A DNA stretch of 11,387 nt. It comes from Euryarchaeota archaeon UBA91. Lineage in GTDB: Archaea; Thermoplasmatota; Poseidoniia; Poseidoniales; Poseidoniaceae. Shown in pieces: positions 7,033 through 11,387 of the stretch. Below the pieces are notes generated by a model that was given only the letters and a program-made list of their open reading frames with translations, did no database searches and was not told the origin of the DNA. Numbering within the stretch: position 1 is the stretch's first letter; the number at the start of each line of letters is the position of its first letter. Made by a program: the position numbers and the translations under genes. The stretch is taken from the NCBI GenBank assembly GCA_002499705.1, contig DAMU01000066.1:19399-30785 (forward strand), written 5' to 3'.

Positions 7033-7784
7033 CACACTCCCTCCTGTTCAAATGATTTCCAATCGAAAGAGGAACTGCGAATTGTTTCCGCCATTCTATC
7101 GGTTTCTTCGATCTTGTCAATTTCATTGAAATCTATTTTCTGATTGATGATTTCTCGAACTCTTGTTTGAACTTCAGCAACAGAGCCAAGAGCGTCGACT
7201 CGTACAATTCGGCCCTCCTCGACCAATCCATCGTAGATGAATTTGATTTTTTCTTGAAGGATTTTATACGATTCAAAAGGATCATGAGTCCAGCCCATAT
7301 CGAGCCCTGCTTCGTACCATTTTAGACTGGGGCGGCCCTTGACAATCCTGGTATAGCCGACTTCTGGAGGTATGTCAAAATACAGCGTCAAATCAGGCTC
7401 AGGTGCAAAGGAATAGTTGCTCTCAATGACTTCTCTTGAAACCTCTCTTGCCCCGTCTCTTGCCATTGCGGTGAATTTGTATCGGTCGCAGATTACAATT
7501 CCGCCAACTTCGAGCATTGGCTCAATTTGCTTGGCCCACCGATCAGCAAAGTCAGCAGCATGAATGAGATGAAATGTCATCGGCTTCAATCGCTTTGCTT
7601 TTTTCCCAACTTTCGTTGCGTTTTTGACTGCGGGACTGGAATTCCATTCCGTGTGGTGGACAGGGAGGCCTAAAGCGCGAAGCCAATTGAAGACAAGTTG
7701 GGCTTGAGTGGACTTGCCACTCCCGTCCATCCCTTCAACAGCAATCAAGATGCCCCGCTTCATGGAGAGGTGCTCATTGTTCAC
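7032..7784 (-). CDS. Thymidylate-kinase-like P-loop kinase with intact Walker A (first gene of the operon)
   Basis: This is a 250-residue protein starting with GTG at 7784. The P-loop VEGMDGSGKSTQ spans 16-27 with Lys24 and Ser25; the DRY motif is Asp100-Arg101-Tyr102, and PDLTLYFDIP follows at 130-139. These match the thymidylate kinase family (NMP kinase transferring phosphate from ATP to dTMP). The REPGGT motif of textbook TMKs is replaced by TEWNSSP at 45-51, so dTMP as substrate is likely but not certain. About 35 residues (216-250, rich in Ile, Asp, Glu and Ser) extend past the usual TMK end. AGGTGA at 7797-7792 is 7 bases from the GTG and favours that start; ATG 7763 is a possible shorter start. 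It leads a leftward operon with the second kinase and the CYTH gene. A TATA candidate (TCTAAAC, about 7825-7818) would leave a short leader. Confidence 0.88.
   Translation of the reverse strand: MNNEHLSMKRGILIAVEGMDGSGKSTQAQLVFNWLRALGLPVHHTEWNSSPAVKNATKVGKKAKRLKPMTFHLIHAADFADRWAKQIEPMLEVGGIVICDRYKFTAMARDGAREVSREVIESNYSFAPEPDLTLYFDIPPEVGYTRIVKGRPSLKWYEAGLDMGWTHDPFESYKILQEKIKFIYDGLVEEGRIVRVDALGSVAEVQTRVREIINQKIDFNEIDKIEETDRMAETIRSSSFDWKSFEQEGV
7040..7045 (-). promoter_or_regulatory. Ribosome binding site of the second kinase, inside the first kinase gene
   Basis: AGGAGG on the minus strand lies 7 bases before ATG 7032, within the last codons of the upstream gene. It supports translation of the second kinase from the same mRNA and favours ATG 7032 over GTG 7035. 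Confidence 0.6.
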
Positions 7785-7791
7785 CTATATT

Positions 7792-7797
7792 TCACCT
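7792..7797 (-). promoter_or_regulatory. Ribosome binding site deciding the GTG start of the first kinase
   Basis: AGGTGA on the minus strand matches the archaeal 16S 3' end and lies 7 bases upstream of GTG 7784. The later ATG (7763) has no comparable site, so the GTG start is preferred. Confidence 0.6.
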
Positions 7798-7896
7798 ACC
7801 ACCGTGCACGTTCTTTGAGTTTAGAAATCATGTCTTTGATTATCCCTTTCTAAAGAAACTATGTACTTCATTTATTTTGCTCAAACTACCGAGGCT

Positions 7897-7904
7897 TTGA
7901 TAAC
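7897..7904 (+). promoter_or_regulatory. TATA-like element of the beta-propeller gene (probable leaderless start)
   Basis: TTGATAAC lies 29 bases before the ATG at 7926 and resembles the tRNA-Leu element (TTGATATAC) in the same window. This spacing would put transcription start at or next to the ATG. A second AT-rich block (ATTTATTTT, 7869-7877) would instead give a leader of about 25 bases. The 141 bases between the divergent starts (7785-7925) hold both promoters and no gene. Confidence 0.4.
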
Positions 7905-7925
7905 AACGCAATCCTTCATCGGTCT

Positions 7926-10280
7926 ATGAAGCAAAAGAAAGTACTTGCAGTTTTTCTCGTTTCCCTCTTTTTCTTATCTGGGTGTCTTAATGCGGTAGAC
8001 TCGAACGTAGAGGTCCCGGATGTCGCCCTTCCAGATGACTGGTCTACTGTCGTTCAGCGCAGTTCTGTAAGTCCACAACTTTCCCAATTTTCGGATTGTG
8101 AGGAATTGGAAACTTCACTTAAATCCGCCGTTGCTGAAGAATACAGAATACAACTTTTACAAGCCGTTGAAGAAGAATATTACTACGGAGGTGGGATGTG
8201 GCTTGAAGATGATATGGTGATGGCCGATGGTGCTGCTGAAGGGGCCTCGAACAGCGCGAATACAGCCACTCCACGACGACAGGAGGGTACTGATTTTTCC
8301 GGAACCAACAATCAAGAGCAGGGCGTCGATGAGGCTGACTTTGTCAAAACCGATGGATACTACATCTATTTTTTGAACGGTAAGTCTCTTGAAATATTTG
8401 GCGTGCCAAACTTTGGAGAACTGTCCCACCTCTCATCAACCAACATTGAAGGAACTCCCCAATCAATGATGCTTGATGGCAATCGATTGGTCGTTATTTC
8501 AACCGTTTCTTCGTGGAATATTCCTCGAACAGATGCACTCTCTTCTGTAATGGGGTGGGACGATGGCTATGGTTCATGGAGGACTCCTAGTCTCACTAAA
8601 TTCACAATTTTGGACATCACGAACCGCTCATCTCCGGAGAGCGGAAAAGAATTGTATCTCGAAGGATATTACATGACTGCAAGAGAAGTCAATTCTACAG
8701 TCCGAACCGTGACGCACGCATGGCTCGATATTCCCGGTGTGAAAAGTTGGTTGGATTTGCCAAACGGCTACTGGGAGCTTGATTATGATGATCCAATTCG
8801 GCGCGAAGTCCGAGAAAAGGTAGCGTATCAGACCATCCTTGACAATAACGCTGCTCTTGACGCTCTTGCTTTAGAGGACATACTCCCAAAGGTGTATGAG
8901 CGCTCGAATGGATTGATTACAATTCACACCATGGACGAGGAGCAGTGCGCCGATTTTATCGCCCCTGAAGACGGTTTCAATCGAGGCTTCAACAGCATAT
9001 TCACGTTCGACCTTTCCAGCGAAGATTTTGAATTTCAAGCAGACCATATAGTCGGCAATTACCCGATAGTCTATGCATCTGCAGATGTCCTGATCCTTAC
9101 TGAAAACGCTTGGGACTGGTGGTGGTTCTGGGGCAATGATGGTATGAATGAGGCAACAAACATCCACACGTTCGATATTTCGAACCCAGGCGACACGCTT
9201 TACACAGGCTCGGGCCGAGTGAATGGAACTATTCTCGATCAATTTTCAGTATCTGAATATGAAGGGGTCGTTCGTGTTGCTACAACATCAGGGCAATGGG
9301 CTCGCTGGTGGATGGAAAACCCCGAGCCTATGAGTTCCAGCGTCGTCACTTTCACTCGAAGCGTTGATGTTGACACAGACGCGCAAATTCTCTCTGAAGT
9401 TGGAAGAGTCGACAATATCGCCCCCGAAGAACGCATTTGGAGCGCCAGATTCGACGCAGATCGCTGTTACCTTGTTACATTTAGACAAATTGACCCGCTA
9501 TGGGTCATCGATATGTCGGATGAAACCAACCCAACAATACTTGGCGAACTTGAAGTTCCTGGTGTTTCAACCTATATTCATCCATTGTCAAGAGACCATT
9601 TACTCACGATTGGTATGGGTCCTGCAAATGAAGACGGAACCGGGCTGGACTGGTCAAGTACTCGCCTTTCATTGTTCAATATCAGCGACCCTACAGCACC
9701 TGCGGCGGCTGACCATTTGACCCTCATTCCAGTATCCAATCCAAACGATAATGCGTGGGTTTGGTCGTATTCAGAAGCCTCGTATGAGCATAAAGCATTC
9801 CAATATTGGGCTCCAAAAGGGTTGTTAGCAATTCCTCTTTCAACCTACAGATACCACAGCTGGACCGATTCGAATGGCGGATATCATTGGAATTACCAAT
9901 ACGTTTCTAAACTTATTTTGGTGAATGTTTCTGAAGAAACAGACAATCTTTCAATTCATGGAACGGTTGATCACTCAGACCTTTATGACCGTGGAGAAAA
10001 TCAGAACTGGTGGAATCAGTATAACATTCGTCGTTCTATTTTCATGGGCGATTTCGTCTATGCGATTTCTTCAGCGGGTATTACTGCAACCAACCTTACT
10101 TCGATGAATGAAAGTGCGAGTGTGGAACTCGATTATGTCAATCCATACTCCACATATTACTATGATGATGTCGTTGTTGAAGAAGTCGAAAGAGATGAAG
10201 ATTCGACATCTGACGATGGGGGCGAAGGCAGCAGTGGAGCCAGCAGCAGTTCCGGGGGTTCCGAGCCGGAACGCGATTGA
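7926..10280 (+). CDS. Secreted beta-propeller lipoprotein (COG4880/Beta_propel type)
   Basis: This 784-residue protein begins with a lipoprotein signal: MKQKK, a hydrophobic run, then lipobox LSGC with Cys20 as the lipidation site. The family signature EQGVDEADFVKTDG is at 131-144. A second conserved block (about 498-565) includes ARFDADRCYLVTF, DPLWVIDMSD, GELEVPG and IHPL, characteristic of the archaeal and bacterial secreted proteins with a C-terminal beta-propeller distantly related to WD40. The domain fills most of the chain. A Trp-rich stretch (WDWWWFWGND) falls near 396-405. The last ~35 residues are an acidic Ser/Gly-rich tail without a membrane helix, so the anchor must be at the N-terminus. 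It is expected on the outer face of the cytoplasmic membrane, probably binding a ligand or partner; no enzymatic role is established. The gene stands alone, divergent from the kinase operon. Confidence 0.9.
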   Translation: MKQKKVLAVFLVSLFFLSGCLNAVDSNVEVPDVALPDDWSTVVQRSSVSPQLSQFSDCEELETSLKSAVAEEYRIQLLQAVEEEYYYGGGMWLEDDMVMADGAAEGASNSANTATPRRQEGTDFSGTNNQEQGVDEADFVKTDGYYIYFLNGKSLEIFGVPNFGELSHLSSTNIEGTPQSMMLDGNRLVVISTVSSWNIPRTDALSSVMGWDDGYGSWRTPSLTKFTILDITNRSSPESGKELYLEGYYMTAREVNSTVRTVTHAWLDIPGVKSWLDLPNGYWELDYDDPIRREVREKVAYQTILDNNAALDALALEDILPKVYERSNGLITIHTMDEEQCADFIAPEDGFNRGFNSIFTFDLSSEDFEFQADHIVGNYPIVYASADVLILTENAWDWWWFWGNDGMNEATNIHTFDISNPGDTLYTGSGRVNGTILDQFSVSEYEGVVRVATTSGQWARWWMENPEPMSSSVVTFTRSVDVDTDAQILSEVGRVDNIAPEERIWSARFDADRCYLVTFRQIDPLWVIDMSDETNPTILGELEVPGVSTYIHPLSRDHLLTIGMGPANEDGTGLDWSSTRLSLFNISDPTAPAAADHLTLIPVSNPNDNAWVWSYSEASYEHKAFQYWAPKGLLAIPLSTYRYHSWTDSNGGYHWNYQYVSKLILVNVSEETDNLSIHGTVDHSDLYDRGENQNWWNQYNIRRSIFMGDFVYAISSAGITATNLTSMNESASVELDYVNPYSTYYYDDVVVEEVERDEDSTSDDGGEGSSGASSSSGGSEPERD

Positions 10281-10318
10281 CATTCAGAATTGATCGACTG
10301 ATACGGACGCGTGGGAAG

Positions 10319-10345
10319 CTTGTCGGATGGGTACCGTCTGACAAG
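10319..10345 (+). other. Strong hairpin downstream of the beta-propeller gene
   Basis: A 12-pair stem (10319-10330 with 10334-10345; two G-U pairs when read on the plus strand) closes a 3-base loop GTA. It begins 39 bases after the propeller stop, in the tail-to-tail gap before the zinc-ribbon gene. It could be a 3' UTR structure, transcript end or small RNA element. Archaeal termination usually relies on T-runs rather than hairpins, and there is no T-run directly after it. Confidence 0.55.
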
Positions 10346-10364
10346 ACCCACTGCAAGTCCTTTG
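10329..10364. repeat. Direct repeat, left copy (diverged)
   Basis: The 36-base block starting GGGTACCGTCTGACA matches the block at 10971-11006 at 28 of 36 positions without gaps. The two copies lie in the same orientation on either side of the zinc-ribbon/helical-repeat gene. The left copy overlaps the hairpin at 10319-10345, a fold that the right copy does not share. Confidence 0.6.
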
Positions 10365-10367
10365 ATT

Positions 10368-10403
10368 GGGTCAAAACGAATCAATGAGTCTGTGCATTGA
10401 CCC
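10368..10403. other. Overlapping inverted repeats in the convergent gap
   Basis: GGGTCAA (10368-10374) pairs perfectly with TTGACCC (10397-10403). Within it TCAATG (10381-10386) pairs with CATTGA (10395-10400), and TGGGT (10367-10371) could instead pair with ACCCA (10346-10350). These pairings exclude one another in part. They end 6 bases before the stop of the zinc-ribbon gene and may mark the 3' ends of the two convergent transcripts. Confidence 0.4.
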
Positions 10404-10408
10404 TTTGG

Positions 10409-10897
10409 TTAGACTTCACTCGCCTTATATCTAGCATCATTGAGAAAATTAGAGCAATTTATCTCCCCTTCGGAATATTCTATTTCCCGACTCATCCACA
10501 TTGCGCTTTTGAACAAAGCCTGAGCATCTTCAAATCTATTCTCTTTTGTACACAATAAACCAAGAATTACGGTTGCATTAATCTCACCGATTCCTTTGGA
10601 ATCTAACTGTTTTTGAAGCCTCAAGAACTCCTCTGCATGTTTTCTAGCTTCTTCTAATTGCCCCAAACCGATTTCAACTCCAACAAGATGGCTATGCCAA
10701 ATAGAATTCCACTCTGGACTTACATCAGGGTTCTCAAGATGATACAACAAGCCCTCTTTGATTGTAATAAGTTCGACTGGCTTCGTATTTGGTTGGCTGT
10801 TATATGGGAAAAAGAGAGTTGGAAAATTATCACATTTTCCACAAGTCTCTTGGAAAAAATCAACCTCAGTTCTGCAGACTCCGCATGTCACTGGCAT
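10409..10897 (-). CDS. Zinc-ribbon protein with TPR-like helical repeats, function unknown
   Basis: This 162-residue protein has an N-terminal four-cysteine cluster (Cys5, Cys8, Cys19, Cys22; CxxC-10-CxxC), which should bind one zinc ion. Residues about 63-140 are helical. Segments such as GLGQLEEARKHAEEFLRLQ (77-95) and KENRFEDAQALFKSAM (118-133) have the small-residue and aromatic spacing of tetratricopeptide repeats, a protein-binding scaffold. I do not recognise a named family. No signal peptide or membrane helix is seen, so it is cytosolic. It lies alone between two diverged direct repeats, and by eye its DNA is more AT-rich than the genes to its left, which could mean recent acquisition. 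TTTATATG at 10926-10919 lies 29 bases from the ATG, so the mRNA is probably leaderless; GAGGTGA at 10919-10913 is 15 bases from the ATG, too far to be a normal ribosome site. Confidence 0.8.
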   Translation of the reverse strand: MPVTCGVCRTEVDFFQETCGKCDNFPTLFFPYNSQPNTKPVELITIKEGLLYHLENPDVSPEWNSIWHSHLVGVEIGLGQLEEARKHAEEFLRLQKQLDSKGIGEINATVILGLLCTKENRFEDAQALFKSAMWMSREIEYSEGEINCSNFLNDARYKASEV

Positions 10898-10918
10898 AAA
10901 TTGCCTATTTCTTCACCT

Positions 10919-10926
10919 CATATAAA
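10919..10926 (-). promoter_or_regulatory. TATA box of the zinc-ribbon gene (leaderless)
   Basis: TTTATATG on the minus strand is the best TATA match in the window. It lies 29 bases upstream of ATG 10897, placing the expected transcription start on the start codon. Confidence 0.6.
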
Positions 10927-10930
10927 TTAG

Positions 10931-11090
10931 GTTCAAGCAGAGGGTGCCCACTGCACACCAGCCAAGTAAAGGGTACGGTCTAACACGGCCCATAGCAAGC
11001 CCTTGGAAAAACCAACTATGAATACAAGGGCAAGCATAAGAACCCAAGAAGGGGCAGTCGTGTGTTTTTCTTATTTCAAGTTTGTTTTGC
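10931..11090. other. Intergenic stretch without a recognisable gene
   Basis: This divergent gap between the zinc-ribbon gene and the ribbon-helix-helix gene is broken by stops in the frames examined. It holds the right direct-repeat copy and a 7-base perfect stem GCCCTTG (10999-11005) / CAAGGGC (11025-11031) with a 19-base loop, followed by a T-rich tract (11061-11090). A small RNA is possible but not supported by a promoter I can identify. Confidence 0.4.
10971..11006. repeat. Direct repeat, right copy (diverged)
   Basis: This is the partner of 10329-10364: 28 of 36 positions match, starting GGGTAC and ending near CCTTGG. It lies 45 bases upstream of the zinc-ribbon gene's TATA box, on the far side from the gene. 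A 9-base piece of the left copy (CCCACTGCA) also occurs separately at 10947-10955. Confidence 0.6.
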
Positions 11091-11113
11091 TACCGGGTAG
11101 TTGCTACCCGGTA
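11091..11113. promoter_or_regulatory. Perfect inverted repeat, probable operator
   Basis: TACCGGGTAG (11091-11100) and CTACCCGGTA (11104-11113) are exact reverse complements separated by TTG. The repeat ends four bases before the TATA-like element of the ribbon-helix-helix gene, over the position where the TFB recognition element would sit. Ribbon-helix-helix proteins commonly bind such two-fold sites in their own promoters, so autoregulation is the simplest reading. The GC-rich arms stand out from T-rich DNA on the left. Confidence 0.7.
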
Positions 11114-11116
11114 TGA

Positions 11117-11123
11117 CTATAAG
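11117..11123 (+). promoter_or_regulatory. TATA-like element of the ribbon-helix-helix gene (leaderless)
   Basis: CTATAAG lies 28 bases (from its first T) before ATG 11146, so transcription is expected to start at the start codon. No ribosome binding site is needed or seen. Confidence 0.55.
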
Positions 11124-11145
11124 TGCCGGCACCTTGGGCTAGGAT

Positions 11146-11387
11146 ATGTCCGCAACAAAGACAGGAAACCCAGCCCGAAAAATTTCGATTAGTCTGCCAG
11201 TCAACTATATTGAGATATTAGACCAAATGAATGGAACCAGAAGTAAAATCATTCGAGAAGCTTTAGAAACATTATTTGACACTGAGAGTGTTGAATACAT
11301 GGAATATTTCTTTAACGCTCTACATGGGCAAATTCACCAATCTAAAGTAATGGATACCTTGACAAAATCGTCAATTGAAAAATTTCT
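11146..11387 (+). CDS. Ribbon-helix-helix (CopG/Arc-type) DNA-binding protein, 3' end beyond the window
   Basis: The frame is open from ATG 11146 to the right edge, giving 80 residues of a partial protein. Residues 11-18 (RKISISLP) form the short strand that pairs between subunits and enters the major groove. Residues 20-28 are helix A, a turn NGTRS follows at 29-33, and helix B runs about 32-44 (SKIIREALETLF). This is the standard ribbon-helix-helix pattern; such proteins act as dimers, often as repressors or antitoxins. Residues after 45 (about 50-80, amphipathic) are extra to a minimal domain and could be an effector or oligomerisation region, or join a partner. The perfect inverted repeat directly upstream of its TATA element is a plausible binding site. 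Whether a toxin gene follows cannot be seen. Confidence 0.85.
   Translation, partial: MSATKTGNPARKISISLPVNYIEILDQMNGTRSKIIREALETLFDTESVEYMEYFFNALHGQIHQSKVMDTLTKSSIEKF

Noticed and set aside
7847..7858. TTTCT-AA-AGAAA inverted repeat in the divergent promoter gap
   Set aside because: The arms are short and AT-rich and not well placed against either TATA candidate, so chance is the better explanation.
10108..10384. Several overlapping short frames on both strands at the end of the propeller gene
   Set aside because: They are out-of-frame readings of the Ser/Gly/acid-rich tail and the following repeat region, with no start signals.

Overview
The window looks archaeal. Several genes and the tRNA have TATA-like elements 28-32 bases upstream of the start codon or RNA 5' end. 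At least three genes appear to be leaderless, while others carry GGTG/AGGAGG-type ribosome binding sites. The tRNA-Leu gene does not encode CCA. The proteins (a COG4880-type beta-propeller lipoprotein, a TPM-domain envelope protein, a HerA-like ATPase, paired TMK-like kinases) fit a planktonic marine euryarchaeote of the Marine Group II / Poseidoniales type. That lineage call is an inference from gene style; there is no rRNA or other marker in the window.

Layout. Positions 1-956 (minus) hold the 5' part of a secreted or membrane-anchored TPM-domain protein whose Ser/Arg-repeat tail runs off the left edge. Next (minus) come an alpha/beta hydrolase (1041-1895), a tRNA-Leu(GAG) with a clear promoter and oligo-T terminator (1978-2061), and a large HerA-like ATPase with a C-terminal multi-spanning membrane half (2134-4584). 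Diverging from the ATPase is a DegT/DnrJ/EryC1-family PLP aminotransferase (4676-5782, plus). It meets, tail to tail with a 13-base overlap, a leftward three-gene operon (7784 to 5770): a TMK-like kinase with an intact P-loop, a second TMK-like kinase with a degenerate P-loop (Lys to Arg), and a CYTH triphosphate-tunnel enzyme. Diverging from the operon is a 784-residue beta-propeller lipoprotein (7926-10280, plus).

The right end looks accessory. A small zinc-ribbon/helical-repeat protein (10409-10897, minus) is bracketed by two diverged direct repeats. It is followed by the start of a ribbon-helix-helix regulator (11146 onward, plus), whose TATA box is abutted by a perfect 10+3+10 inverted repeat, a likely operator.

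How the genes work together. The clearest functional unit is the kinase-kinase-CYTH operon: translationally coupled P-loop nucleotide kinase homologues plus a triphosphate-binding enzyme, suggesting a nucleotide or (poly)phosphate module. The TPM protein, the beta-propeller lipoprotein and the membrane half of the ATPase point to the cell envelope, but nothing in the sequence links them in one pathway. I see no CRISPR array, insertion sequence or recognisable defence system.
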